The notes beneath the pieces are model-generated. The model did no database searches, was not told where the DNA came from, and saw nothing but the letters and a program-made list of their open reading frames with translations. 64,000 nt of DNA from Limnospira fusiformis SAG 85.79 (GTDB lineage Bacteria > Cyanobacteriota > Cyanobacteriia > Cyanobacteriales > Microcoleaceae): positions 1,415,403-1,479,402 of the forward strand of contig NZ_CP051185.1 in assembly GCF_012516315.1 (NCBI RefSeq). The letters run 5' to 3'. Shown piece by piece: positions 37,986 through 46,938 of the stretch; the stretch's first letter is position 1; every line of letters begins with the position of its first letter. The translations under genes were made by a program, and so were the position numbers.

Positions 37986-38453
37986 TTAAGGGTTTTGAAC
38001 TATCAAAACGGAACACCTGAGATGATGGATCACATGATTACTAACACTACCAAGAAACAGTTCAGCCAGTTCGGAACGTCCCCTTCTTCCCATGACGACT
38101 AAATCAGGATTCCAGGATAAAGACACTTCTCTAATCCAATAACCTGCCTCACCAATTTTATACTCAGATGTAGCCCTAATCCCCTGCTGTTCACACTCAT
38201 CTAAAAAAGTTTGTAGCCAACTTTTGACCTCCTCAACTTCCTTAGCCATAAGTTCTTGTTGCACCTGCGCCGCCCGTCCCAACCCCTGTCCATAAATATC
38301 CCCAGCCGAACCAAAAGCCAGGGGAGACAGTCCCACACAATGAAAAATCTTCAGTTCCGCCTGTTCTACTTTAGCGAGGTGAAATGCTTTTTGGAACACG
38401 AGCCTACTTTGGGATGACCTATCAATGGCCACCAGAATTTTAGAATATTCCAT
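37986..38453 (-). CDS. Universal stress protein (UspA family)
   Basis: 155 residues from the ATG at 38453 (four extra codons upstream are ignored). Typical UspA fold: MEYSKILVAIDRSSQS at the N-terminus, and the C-terminal ATP-binding motif VVMGRRGRSELAELFLGSVS (G-x2-G-x9-G(S/T)), followed by LRCSVLIV. The nucleotide loop indicates an ATP-binding type. Divergent from leuB with ~120 bp between starts. Role in stress response not specified. Confidence 0.88.
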   Translation of the reverse strand: MEYSKILVAIDRSSQSRLVFQKAFHLAKVEQAELKIFHCVGLSPLAFGSAGDIYGQGLGRAAQVQQELMAKEVEEVKSWLQTFLDECEQQGIRATSEYKIGEAGYWIREVSLSWNPDLVVMGRRGRSELAELFLGSVSNHVIHHLRCSVLIVQNP

Positions 38454-38571
38454 AACCCGAACCAAATACGCCTTAAATTTATGATACCCCTTTATTGACA
38501 GTATCAGAGGAAATTATCTATTTTCCTGTTATGATATAAGGCTGCACTGCAATATATGAAACGATATCAAA

Positions 38572-39663
38572 ATGACCCAAAACTACCGCATTACCCTTCT
38601 GTCAGGTGATGGCATCGGCCCCGAAATTATGGCGGTGGCGGTGGATGTCCTCAAGGCTGTTGGTAAACAATTAGACCTAAATTTTGAATTTAAAGAAGCT
38701 CTCATGGGGGGAGTGGCTATTGATGCTACAGGGGAACCGCTACCAGAGGAATCATTACAGGCTTGTCGCGATAGTGATGCGGTGTTGCTGGCGGCGATCG
38801 GTGGCTACAAGTGGGACAATTTACCGCGTCAGCAGCGCCCAGAAACGGGACTTTTGGCACTGAGAGCAGGTTTGGGGCTATTTGCTAACCTGCGTCCGGC
38901 TACTATTTTGCCTCACTTGCTTGATGCGTCATCTCTGAAGCGGGAAGTTGTGGAAGGGGTAGATATTATGGTGGTGCGAGAGTTGACGGGGGGTATTTAT
39001 TTCGGTCAACCCAAGGGTATTTTTGAGACGGAGACGGGGGAAAAACGAGGGGTCAATACGATGGCCTATGGAGAATCGGAAATAGACCGGATTGGACGGG
39101 TGGGGTTTGAAACGGCGAAAAAACGCCAGGGTCGCCTGTGTTCGGTGGATAAGGCTAATGTTCTGGATGTTTCTCAGTTATGGCGCGATCGCATTATGGC
39201 TCTGGCGGCGGACTATCCAGAGGTGGAATTGTCTCATTTATATGTGGATAATGCGGCTATGCAATTGGTGCGCTGGCCGAAACAGTTTGATACTATTGTG
39301 ACTGGTAATTTGTTTGGGGATATCCTCTCAGACGCGGCGGCTATGCTAACGGGAAGTATTGGGATGCTACCTTCGGCGAGTTTGGGTGCTTCTGGTCCTG
39401 GGGTGTTTGAGCCTGTACACGGTTCGGCTCCAGATATCGCGGGACAGGATAAGGCGAACCCGTTGGCTCAGGTATTGAGTGCTGCTATGATGTTGCGTTA
39501 TGGTTTGGATGAACCGGCAGCGAGCGATCGCCTTGAGAAAGCGGTGTTAAAGGTTCTGGATTGGGGATACCGCACGGGGGATATTATGTCTGAGGGTATG
39601 AAGGCGGTAGGCTGTCGGGAAATGGGGGATATGTTATTAAAGGCTGTGTCTGAACAGGGTTGA
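38572..39663 (+). CDS. leuB: 3-isopropylmalate dehydrogenase
   Basis: 363 residues. Oxidative decarboxylation of 3-isopropylmalate with NAD in leucine synthesis. N-terminus [20 protein letters not shown]; substrate-binding [11 protein letters not shown]; conserved [10 protein letters not shown] and catalytic [20 protein letters not shown]-terminal [18 protein letters not shown]. Full length and intact. Cytosolic homodimer in the family. Confidence 0.95.
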   Translation: MTQNYRITLLSGDGIGPEIMAVAVDVLKAVGKQLDLNFEFKEALMGGVAIDATGEPLPEESLQACRDSDAVLLAAIGGYKWDNLPRQQRPETGLLALRAGLGLFANLRPATILPHLLDASSLKREVVEGVDIMVVRELTGGIYFGQPKGIFETETGEKRGVNTMAYGESEIDRIGRVGFETAKKRQGRLCSVDKANVLDVSQLWRDRIMALAADYPEVELSHLYVDNAAMQLVRWPKQFDTIVTGNLFGDILSDAAAMLTGSIGMLPSASLGASGPGVFEPVHGSAPDIAGQDKANPLAQVLSAAMMLRYGLDEPAASDRLEKAVLKVLDWGYRTGDIMSEGMKAVGCREMGDMLLKAVSEQG

Positions 39664-39768
39664 TGACAATTCCCTGATCATGCGATCGCTTCCGGTTAGC
39701 TTAATTCTGGGGTTAATTTTGGGGAGGCGATCGCTATTTTCATAAGGTTATGAGATTTTGAAGAATGC

Positions 39769-41256
39769 TCAAAGGTCGAACTCCCCTTGCTTAAAGTTAA
39801 CCAGTTTCTGTTTTTCGGCACTTTTCAGCACTTCATAACTGAGCCGAATATTTAATCTCTGTCGCTTCTCCACAATATCCTTAACGGTAACAATCTGAAT
39901 CTTATCACAACTATCAGTTATGTATTGGCTGCGATAAAATCCCGCAGATTTTGCGGTTGTTAGCATTTCTTTAGTAGGTTCTTGGAGGGTGATAAAAATC
40001 GCAAGACTAGCATTTTGTAGGGTCATGGTTCCGATTAAGTCCCGAATGTCTCCTGATTTGACTTTTCCTGATTTGACTTGGAAAATCATTTTTTCCGGTG
40101 TCTGTTGATCGCCTTGAAATAAAACGACTCCATCAACTCCTTGGTCTGCGCCTTTTTTGTGGTTAATTAATGCTCGGTTATTTGTATATGTTAAAACCGC
40201 CCATTTTTCAAATTCTTTCCTAGTGCGATCGTCCGCTTTGTTGGCTAATGCTATGGCGCTTTCCATGTCTTGGGGTATACCATGCCGTTTGATGGTCTCT
40301 AATACTCCCTTACCAAAGCTATCTTCTAATCTTTTTAAAATTAAGCTAATACTTTGATAGGTAATATCAATTCCTATCCATTTTCGGTTAAATTTTTCGC
40401 ACACTGCAACTGTTGTACCACAGCCACAATAAGCATCTAATACTATATCACCCTCATTAGAACTGGCTTGGATTATTCTTTCTAATAATGCTTCTGGTTT
40501 TTGTGTGGGATAACCTAAACGCTCTCTGCTCGAAGGCATCACTGGTTGAATTTCCCACCAATCTTCAGGATGCTTGCCATTTTGATTTTGTTGATAATTA
40601 TCATATACTTTTTTGCCTCTAAAAGATCTAGCTTTGTATTTTAATCTTTGCTCACTATCTTCTGAATATGGAATCCGAATATCATTAACATTAAAGGAAT
40701 AGATATTGCCTTTTGAGTATCTAAAAATAATATCATGCTTTCGCGCAAAATCTCTTCTGGGTACACCACCACCACGATAACACCAAATAATCTCATTTAA
40801 GAAATTGCCACCCTGAGAACAAAAAACCGCATCTAACACTAACTTTAAATAATGGCTGGCGGTTGGATCGCAGTGTAGGTAAAAGCTCCCGGTAGGTTTT
40901 AAAACTCGGTGAATTTCGGTTATTCTTAAAGTCATACTAACTAAATAAGCTAGTAAACTTCCTTTACCCAATACATTCTCTAAGCCAGTGATTAAATAAA
41001 CAGCTTGCTCAGTGAATAAACCATTATAATTGCTGCTGATTTCCTCAAAGCCGTGCATAGCACGATTGTCCCATTCCCAGGTGTCAATAAATGCTTGAGC
41101 TTGTGCTTTGTCTTCCGAACCAATATTATTATAAATTTGATTATAATTTCGCTTAGAATTAAAAGGCGGATCGATATAACATAAGTCAACCGAATCATCT
41201 TTGATGTAGCGTCTCAAAACCTCTAAGTTGTCACCGTAATAAAGATGATTAGCCAT
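39769..41256 (-). CDS. DNA methyltransferase fused to a PD-(D/E)XK nuclease domain
   Basis: 495 residues. The N-terminal two thirds is a beta-class adenine-type methyltransferase: motif IV YIDPPFNSKRNYN at ~28, target-recognition part in the middle, PTQKPEALLERII, and motif I VLDAYCGCGTTVAV at ~265. The C-terminal third (about 345-460) looks like an Mrr-type nuclease: GVDGVVLFQGD supplies the Asp, and MIFQVKSGKVKSGDIRDLI the Q-x-K, then LAIFITLQEPTKEM. A single chain combining modification and cleavage modules suggests a Type IIC/G-like or self-contained R-M enzyme, but the nuclease may also be regulatory. It is next to the STAND gene on the opposite strand. Confidence 0.8.
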   Translation of the reverse strand: MANHLYYGDNLEVLRRYIKDDSVDLCYIDPPFNSKRNYNQIYNNIGSEDKAQAQAFIDTWEWDNRAMHGFEEISSNYNGLFTEQAVYLITGLENVLGKGSLLAYLVSMTLRITEIHRVLKPTGSFYLHCDPTASHYLKLVLDAVFCSQGGNFLNEIIWCYRGGGVPRRDFARKHDIIFRYSKGNIYSFNVNDIRIPYSEDSEQRLKYKARSFRGKKVYDNYQQNQNGKHPEDWWEIQPVMPSSRERLGYPTQKPEALLERIIQASSNEGDIVLDAYCGCGTTVAVCEKFNRKWIGIDITYQSISLILKRLEDSFGKGVLETIKRHGIPQDMESAIALANKADDRTRKEFEKWAVLTYTNNRALINHKKGADQGVDGVVLFQGDQQTPEKMIFQVKSGKVKSGDIRDLIGTMTLQNASLAIFITLQEPTKEMLTTAKSAGFYRSQYITDSCDKIQIVTVKDIVEKRQRLNIRLSYEVLKSAEKQKLVNFKQGEFDL

Positions 41257-41392
41257 GATTTTTCACCAAAGTGGTTGGGTTGAACTTGTTAAATCTCTAC
41301 TTTTTCTAATTACGACAATGCCACAAACTTTAGGTATTTGGCTATACTTAAAAATCAGATTATGACGTAAGTTTTGTGAATAAATATTAACT

Positions 41393-41430
41393 AAATGACG
41401 TAAAATGACGTAAAATGACGTAAAATGACG
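41393..41430 (+). repeat. Four 10-bp direct repeats upstream of the STAND ATPase gene
   Basis: AAATGACG recurs at 41393, 41403, 41413 and 41423 with exact 10-bp period (one helical turn); the linker is TA. A related TATGACGTAA lies at 41361. The array ends 50 bp before the start of the downstream gene, so it covers the promoter region. TGACGTAA-like boxes may bind a regulator cooperatively. Confidence 0.7.
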
Positions 41431-41479
41431 GGCATCAACTAAGGTATAATGGCTAAATCGATTAGCCTGTTTAAGTTCA

Positions 41480-42853
41480 ATGGATGTAACAGAAGTTTTA
41501 CAATTGGCAGATCATCTAGTGTTTCAGCAAACAGAAAAGCACTTAGACGACTCTCAGCAAACTGTGATTAAGGCAGTATGGGAAGGTAAAACCTATGATC
41601 AAATTGCCGATTTATCTCATTTGAGTGAGCGTTATGTTAGAGATATTGGTTATAAATTATGGCAAATATTGTCTGAAGCATTAGGTGAGGATATAAAAAA
41701 AAATAACTTTCGGTCAACCTTTGAACGGTTAGAATTTAATTTATCACAATCTACTAATATCAACAACATACAAAACAATGTGCAAAGTAGCAATAATTTA
41801 CAATTTTATTCACCTCCTAGTCAACCCCTAAATAGGGAGCAAAGACACGAGGATATATTCCAGAAAATCGATTTAAGTTTAGCGCCTGAAATTATTGGTT
41901 TTTCCAGACGAGAAACGGAATTAAAGATGCTGGAAAATTGGTTATTAAATAAGGGAAAGAGTCGTTTAATTTCGGTGTTAGGAGTATCTGGTATTGGGAA
42001 AACTACTCTAGTTAAAAGATTTGTAGATCAGCACTTAGATAGATTTGAAGTAATAATTTGGAGGAACTTAAAATTTCCAGAATCGTTGACATCGCTAGTT
42101 AATGATTTATTGAAAGTTAGCGAAAAAGAACCAAAAGGAACTGTGAGCGATCGCCTTAAACAACTATTAGGTTTCTTCACGGAAAAGCACTGTTTAATCA
42201 TCCTGGACGATGTACAAAATCTGTTTACGAGAGGCGCATTAGTCGGACAATACGAAAGAGACTATCAAGATTATCAAAACTTTTTCCGGGCGATCGCCGA
42301 CTTAGAACATCAGAGTAATGTTATATTAATCAGTCGAGAGAAATGTCGAGAGATGGAGTGTTTAGATGAGCAATTATATCCGATAAAATCTTTAGAGTTA
42401 TCCGGTTTAGAGGATGTAGAAATCCTGAGAAATATGGGAGGAGGACTGCTGAAGGATGAGGATAATTGGTTAAAGTTAATCCAATTATATCAGGGAAATC
42501 CTGGTTATTTGAAACAGATTGCTTTTATCATCCACAACATTTTTGATGGTCATGTCGCTGATTTTTTAGCCGAGAATAGCTTGATAATCACCCCAGAAAT
42601 GCAGTTTGGTTTTCAGCAGCTATTTGAGCGACTCTCACCCATAGAACAGCAACTTATCTTAGAGTTGAGCCAGTTAGATAAACCTGTAACTAGAGAAGAT
42701 TTAACCGAGAGTTTACAGTTATCATCAATGGACTTAATTAACGGGTTACAGTCCTTACAGCAGCGATATATAGTTACGAAAATTCGAGAAAATCGGCTGT
42801 TGTTTAAGGTGTGTCCGGTATTGAGGGAGTATCTGATCCGTTGTCAAAAGTGA
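41480..42853 (+). CDS. STAND/NB-ARC ATPase with N-terminal vMAP-type HTH
   Basis: 457 residues. Residues ~1-90 form the HTH domain found at the N-terminus of cyanobacterial vWA-MoxR-associated and WD40/NACHT-type proteins (TYDQIADLSHLSERYVRDIG). The NB-ARC/AAA part has Walker A SVLGVSGIGKTTLV (~167) and Walker B HCLIILDDVQN (~240), then sensor and winged-helix parts (LEDVEILRNM; LELSQLDKPVTREDLTES). It ends with no WD40, TPR or other repeat domain. STAND proteins act as signalling or anti-phage switches. The lack of a ligand-sensing repeat module and the defence-like neighbours are notable. Confidence 0.8.
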   Translation: MDVTEVLQLADHLVFQQTEKHLDDSQQTVIKAVWEGKTYDQIADLSHLSERYVRDIGYKLWQILSEALGEDIKKNNFRSTFERLEFNLSQSTNINNIQNNVQSSNNLQFYSPPSQPLNREQRHEDIFQKIDLSLAPEIIGFSRRETELKMLENWLLNKGKSRLISVLGVSGIGKTTLVKRFVDQHLDRFEVIIWRNLKFPESLTSLVNDLLKVSEKEPKGTVSDRLKQLLGFFTEKHCLIILDDVQNLFTRGALVGQYERDYQDYQNFFRAIADLEHQSNVILISREKCREMECLDEQLYPIKSLELSGLEDVEILRNMGGGLLKDEDNWLKLIQLYQGNPGYLKQIAFIIHNIFDGHVADFLAENSLIITPEMQFGFQQLFERLSPIEQQLILELSQLDKPVTREDLTESLQLSSMDLINGLQSLQQRYIVTKIRENRLLFKVCPVLREYLIRCQK

Positions 42854-42889
42854 TAGGAATTGGTAGAATGGATTGGTATAGTGATGTGG

Positions 42890-43183
42890 CTAAAGAGAGC
42901 GATCGCAGTTATTCGGGGTGGTTGAGGTATATATGGCAGTGATTTCTTTAAAAATCTCCGAGGATAGATTCGAGGCGGTCGAGATCGCATCTTTGGGTAA
43001 AACCGACCTTTGATTTAACTCCGAAATAAAAAATTTGCAGATAGGGATATAGACTGAAGGTTTATTGGTCTCTTTTGACTTCTTCAGTTTTTCCTTCATC
43101 GCCAAAGCCAAAAAATTGCTCGAAAGTTCTTGATAATTCAGCTTTTGCAGGCGAACATAGTCCAGATAAGCATTCGCTGCCAA
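42890..43183 (-). pseudogene. Remnant of a MAE_28990/MAE_18760-like HEPN protein
   Basis: 97 residues read from a TTG at 43183; the frame is open a few codons further into the 3' end of the DUF262 gene. Segments such as ANAYLDYVRLQKLNYQELSS, ALAMKEKLKKSKETNK and STASNLSSEIFKEI recall the middle part of the HEPN-like nuclease family that often follows DUF262 genes. The usual N-terminal part and the C-terminal R-N-x-x-A-H catalytic segment are absent, so it is probably a truncated gene. No good start codon or ribosome site is visible. Confidence 0.5.
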
Positions 43184-43196
43184 GTCGTTCGCATTT

Positions 43197-44306
43197 TCAT
43201 AGGGGAGAAAATACCTCTCGACCCAATTTAATTAGATGGGGTAAACGTCTGGTTGCATTAACTCCAGCACCGGAATTATGGCGATAGGTTGGATTTGACC
43301 AAATGCTCTTGATGCGATCGCAGACTCGATCTTTGTGAAGGGGATTTTTATAATGATACCCTATTCCGAGGGCAATTACTTCATAGGCAGACAATAAAAA
43401 CCCACCCAGAAATCTATCATCTTCGAGTTTATATCGCTTAAAGCTATTATCGCCCATCGTTTCATGCAAGATCTTAAAAGTCACATCAAAGGCTGTTTCT
43501 ATATCGCCAAAATTCCAATTATTATCGATGGTTTTATCTCGCATTTCCTTAGTCAATAAATCACTGACATCACCTTTCATGTTTTCAAGATTTTCATCAT
43601 CCCGGTCAAACAGAAGCATGAAACGCAATACTAATTCCATATCATACTGTTCTTCATAGAGGCGATCGCTCAAAGCAATACAGTTTTTGAAGGTATCCCT
43701 TTCCGCAAGCGATCGCATCACATTATATAGATTTTTATCTAACATTAATGCCATGCAATTCCTCACTTCTTGAGGCGTAGCGATCGACCCCCTTGTGTTG
43801 AGTCGCTGAAATAACTCATATTTGATAATTCTATCACTTTCTGGCAAAACAATATTTACCGTAATTTTCGCTCTCTTAATCAACAAACGCTGTGTCGGAG
43901 TCAGAGAATTTTCCTGGTCGTCCGGATCATCCCATTTTTTGCCCTTTAATGAAGGCAAGTACATGGTAGAATCCAAAATATAGAAATCGGTATCTTTATC
44001 TGGATGTTTGTCTCTCCAAATGCCGACAAATTCATAGATAGTTGAAAGTCTTTGTAAACCATCAATCACCTCCCACACACCGTCATTTCCTTGACTGACA
44101 AAAATTGGCGGAATCGGTATTCCCAAAACTATCGATTCTATAAATGATGATTTTTGGTAGTTTGACCACCTAAAATAACGTTGAAAATCCGGGCGAATTT
44201 CGATTTCTTTATGCTCATATAGACTCATCAACTCACCGATGGACATTGAGTAGCTGTCCGTTTTGATATTTCGTCTGTGTTTATCGATTTCTTCTTGTAA
44301 TGACAT
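43197..44306 (-). CDS. DUF262 (GmrS/ParB-like nuclease) domain protein
   Basis: 369 residues. Residues 20-110 show DUF262 features: ELMSLYEHKEIEIRPDFQR, then FIESIVLGIPIPPIFV and VIDGLQRLSTIYEF, the D-G-x-Q-R signature. DUF262 proteins form the NTP-dependent or DNase part of GmrSD-type restriction systems and many unassigned defence pairs. The C-terminal DUF1524 (HNH) domain of GmrD is missing; the tail is a DUF262-only type. The HEPN-like fragment follows immediately, forming a probable two-gene defence unit whose partner is broken. Confidence 0.8.
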   Translation of the reverse strand: MSLQEEIDKHRRNIKTDSYSMSIGELMSLYEHKEIEIRPDFQRYFRWSNYQKSSFIESIVLGIPIPPIFVSQGNDGVWEVIDGLQRLSTIYEFVGIWRDKHPDKDTDFYILDSTMYLPSLKGKKWDDPDDQENSLTPTQRLLIKRAKITVNIVLPESDRIIKYELFQRLNTRGSIATPQEVRNCMALMLDKNLYNVMRSLAERDTFKNCIALSDRLYEEQYDMELVLRFMLLFDRDDENLENMKGDVSDLLTKEMRDKTIDNNWNFGDIETAFDVTFKILHETMGDNSFKRYKLEDDRFLGGFLLSAYEVIALGIGYHYKNPLHKDRVCDRIKSIWSNPTYRHNSGAGVNATRRLPHLIKLGREVFSPL

Positions 44307-44662
44307 GGGGGGATAAGTAGCAAATTTTAAAAGAGATTATAACCCATTATAACAGCATATAATCGATGGTGTAAAAACCATCCGATGGCGCGATCGCTCC
44401 ATTGATCTGCGAGTTCGTCTCATTCCACCCAGTATCTATAAATCACTCCTCCCCAATTCCCTTTTTTTCGCCAACCATCCCCCCTTGTCCAGATATTTGG
44501 GAAATGGGAACCCCCCCACCACTGGGAAATGTCTATTGATTCTCCAAGCATTTCACACTCCCCGACAAAAAAGCAAAAGCAAGATGTTCTCACTTTTGCT
44601 GAACTTGTAATAATTTAGGGATTAGGGGATAATAGAGGAATTACCCCTAGTTTGATTGTAGT
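44307..44662. other. Intergenic stretch, nothing recognised
   Basis: 356 bp with G/C-run patches but no protein-like frame, RNA gene or repeat that can be supported. Confidence 0.5.
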
Positions 44663-45097
44663 TTACCTTGGGGACTGTTTACGTTTCCGGGGTGCGATCG
44701 CCGCCTCAGCCGGAAAACCAACCCTAGCGATCACCTGATTTTGACGTTCTTGTTCAAGGACTTTGAGTTCCGTATAGTCAACCCAGTGAATGCAATCAAC
44801 CGGACAAGTATCGATCGCCTCTTGAATGACATCTTCCGAATCTCCATCCTGGCGAAACACTCGCGATCGGCCATGGTCTGGCTCAATATAGAATGTGTTT
44901 CTAGCCACATGAGCGCAATGCTTGCAACCAATACAAGTAGGCTCATCAACATAAACCCCTTTTTGGCGCAGTGTACCCCCCAACTCTGGCTCAAACCCAG
45001 AACGCTCAGGTGCATCCCGCAAAAACCCACCCAATTCCGGTTCTAACCCCGAACGTTCTGAGTGAGACTGTTGTGATGATGCAGACAATTGAGACAT
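44663..45097 (-). CDS. 4Fe-4S ferredoxin with duplicated N-terminal peptide
   Basis: 144 residues. One [4Fe-4S] cluster is ligated by CIGCKHC (residues ~58-64) and the distal Cys of CPVDCIHW (~99). The N-terminal 50 residues contain two copies of ERSG(L/F)EPELGG, a low-complexity extension seen in cyanobacterial members. It overlaps by one base with the upstream ycf35 stop (TAATG), so the two are coupled. Likely a small redox partner; the reaction is unknown. Confidence 0.88.
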   Translation of the reverse strand: MSQLSASSQQSHSERSGLEPELGGFLRDAPERSGFEPELGGTLRQKGVYVDEPTCIGCKHCAHVARNTFYIEPDHGRSRVFRQDGDSEDVIQEAIDTCPVDCIHWVDYTELKVLEQERQNQVIARVGFPAEAAIAPRKRKQSPR

Positions 45098-45483
45098 TAA
45101 GCACTCCAGCGTTGAACAACTAAGCGGATCGATCCATCTTGATTATTGTGCTGTTCGGAAACTTGGAAACCTTGGGCCGTACTCGCGGTAACCACAGTGT
45201 GGAAAGCATAACGTTGAGTAACTTTTCTCAGGAAATGATCAACCGGGGTAGCTTGTTGCCAAAATTGCAAATCTGCCACCAGTTCATATTCCTGACCATT
45301 CCAAGCGAAGCCGATATCATAACCATTCTCTTGTTGGATAACCACTTCCGCCGCCAGAGTTTGACCACGATAACCTCGAACCTCGCGGGGTCCAGGCTTC
45401 CAGTCAATACCTAAATCAGTCAAAGCAGCTTTTAAAGAGGTGATATTCCGAATTTGGGTTTTGATTTGGCTAAAGTGTGACAT
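45097..45483 (-). CDS. ycf35: DUF1257 / Ycf35 family protein
   Basis: 128 residues. Starts MSHFSQIKTQIRNITSLKAA and contains AEVVIQQENGYDIGFAWN and LRKVTQRYAFHTVV, the typical sequence of Ycf35, a protein conserved in cyanobacteria and algal plastids whose role is unknown. It is part of a three-gene minus-strand cluster with DUF2997 upstream (45 bp gap) and ferredoxin downstream (overlap). Confidence 0.88.
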   Translation of the reverse strand: MSHFSQIKTQIRNITSLKAALTDLGIDWKPGPREVRGYRGQTLAAEVVIQQENGYDIGFAWNGQEYELVADLQFWQQATPVDHFLRKVTQRYAFHTVVTASTAQGFQVSEQHNNQDGSIRLVVQRWSA

Positions 45484-45528
45484 AGTTGGTAAATTGTGAA
45501 TGAATTGCTTGAACGGTATAGATAGAAT

Positions 45529-45738
45529 TTACCAGTTACTCAAACCCACTTGAGCAGTGGCATTCTGAGACTGGTGATTCCCTTGGGCGAAATATTCAGA
45601 AGTTGTCTCCTGATTTAATACCACCCCTAACTCAGCTTCGATCGCCGCCGTAACCTCAGCACAGGACGCACCAACAATTCCGGTGACTCGTTCCTGAACT
45701 CGGCCGTCGGGATGGATGATAAACTCTAGGGTTTCCAT
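45529..45738 (-). CDS. DUF2997 family small protein
   Basis: 69 residues. METLEFIIHPDGRVQERVTG then VGASCAEVTAAIEAELGVV are family features. Conserved in cyanobacteria directly before ycf35 and the ferredoxin, so the three are presumed functionally linked. No molecular function known. Promoter must lie in 45739-46118. Confidence 0.85.
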   Translation of the reverse strand: METLEFIIHPDGRVQERVTGIVGASCAEVTAAIEAELGVVLNQETTSEYFAQGNHQSQNATAQVGLSNW

Positions 45739-46118
45739 AGCTTAAATCGACTGCACAAAGTGGTCTAATACAATACCGATACCAGAGAAGATCTCTGATA
45801 TAGGCAGGCTGTCAGCTAAATCAGATGGTTCTGACTGCACTGTTCAGACATCAGGGGTAATCAGTTGGACAAAAACCCCTGAGAACTTGACAAAAGTTAT
45901 CAATGCCTGAAGCAGTAGGTTCATTATATGTTAAGTTTCGCGTAGATGCTCCGAACCGTCAAGGCATGGTACTATTGACCCGATAACATCTACTTCCGGC
46001 TCTCTGTATTTCCCCTCTGAGCCTGGGTAGGAGACGGCTGGCAGGGATTGGTCAGCTTTGCTGCTATCCTTAGTTGAGAGTTGAGTGAACTCACCAGACC
46101 AAAGGACTCGTTAGATCT
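45739..46118. other. Intergenic promoter region of two divergent genes
   Basis: 380 bp between the DUF2997 gene and the lysozyme-like gene. No gene or repeat recognised; it should contain both promoters. Confidence 0.4.
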
Positions 46119-46790
46119 ATGAATGTACAACAAGCAACTGGTAAGCTGAAGCATATCAATCTCAAGTCTCGCCTGATTGCTGGCGGTTTGGGGTTATTGG
46201 TGGCTATTTCTATTCCCCTGATTGGTCACGAAACCTTGGCTCGTACCCGCAGTAAAAGCGATTACGAACAGCGACTTTTTGATGCCGCTTTGGGATTTAC
46301 TCTCTATTTTGAGGGTGGCTTTAGTGACCATCCGGCAGATATTGGCGGCCGCACCTATAGGGGTATTCTCCAAACTGAGTATAATGCCTATCGTGCCAGC
46401 AGGGGTTTACCTCCCTTGGATGTGCTACAAATGTCTGATGCGGAAATGCTGGAAATTTATGATGGCTATTGGAGAGGTAGCGGCGCTCCCGCCATGCACC
46501 CCGCTTTAGCGATCGTCATGTTTGACACAGCCGTTAACTTTGGCATTCATAATTCCATTACTTTTTTACAACAAGCCCTGGGGTTGCCACAAACGGGGGT
46601 ATTTGATGCCGAAACTCGCGCGGCTCTCGCACAGGGTAACAATAAGTTTACCGCTCTCCAAATTGTTAATGAGCGCATCCTGTATCGTTATAAGCGGGTT
46701 CAGGAAAAGCCCAGTCAAATGGCTTTCTTTCATGGTTGGCTCAGTCGTGATTATAGTCTCTGGGGATATGTTAGCCAGATTCAAAATTAA
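46119..46790 (+). CDS. GH108-like lysozyme with peptidoglycan-binding domain
   Basis: 223 residues. A signal anchor or signal peptide covers residues ~18-45 (LIAGGLGLLVAISIPLIGHE). The core (LGFTLYFEGGFSDHPADIGG; the catalytic-type E-G-G) and YDGYWRG match glycosyl hydrolase family 108 (N-acetylmuramidase, as in zliS-type phage lysozymes). The C-terminal FLQQALGLPQTGVFDAETRA is a peptidoglycan-binding_3 domain. Probably acts on the cell wall in the periplasm. Confidence 0.8.
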   Translation: MNVQQATGKLKHINLKSRLIAGGLGLLVAISIPLIGHETLARTRSKSDYEQRLFDAALGFTLYFEGGFSDHPADIGGRTYRGILQTEYNAYRASRGLPPLDVLQMSDAEMLEIYDGYWRGSGAPAMHPALAIVMFDTAVNFGIHNSITFLQQALGLPQTGVFDAETRAALAQGNNKFTALQIVNERILYRYKRVQEKPSQMAFFHGWLSRDYSLWGYVSQIQN

Positions 46791-46845
46791 TTGATATTCC
46801 GGGATTGATCACAGAGCTATAATATCGGTTAGAGATATATATTCC

Positions 46846-46904
46846 GGTGCGTCAGAGTTACCAGTGTTTCTGGTGACCCAAAAGCTCCTGGGTCTGACGC
46901 TACC
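46846..46904. repeat. REP-like cloverleaf element
   Basis: GGTGCGTCAGA (46846) pairs with the TCTGACGC at 46893-46900; inside, GTTACCAG/CTGGTGAC and CCCA/TGGG form two hairpins, so the whole folds as a three-way junction. The end GGTGCGTCAG is the same as that of the 79-bp repeats at 59781-60096, so this may be a member of the same dispersed family. It might also terminate transcription of the lysozyme gene. Confidence 0.5.
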
Positions 46905-46938
46905 TTACTATTTTCTATGTGGGGGATATCTTTAATCT

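Noticed and set aside
41393..41430. Possible CRISPR array or plasmid-type iterons
   Set aside because: Ten-bp period is far too short for CRISPR, and no replication gene or cas gene is nearby; better seen as a promoter-linked repeat.
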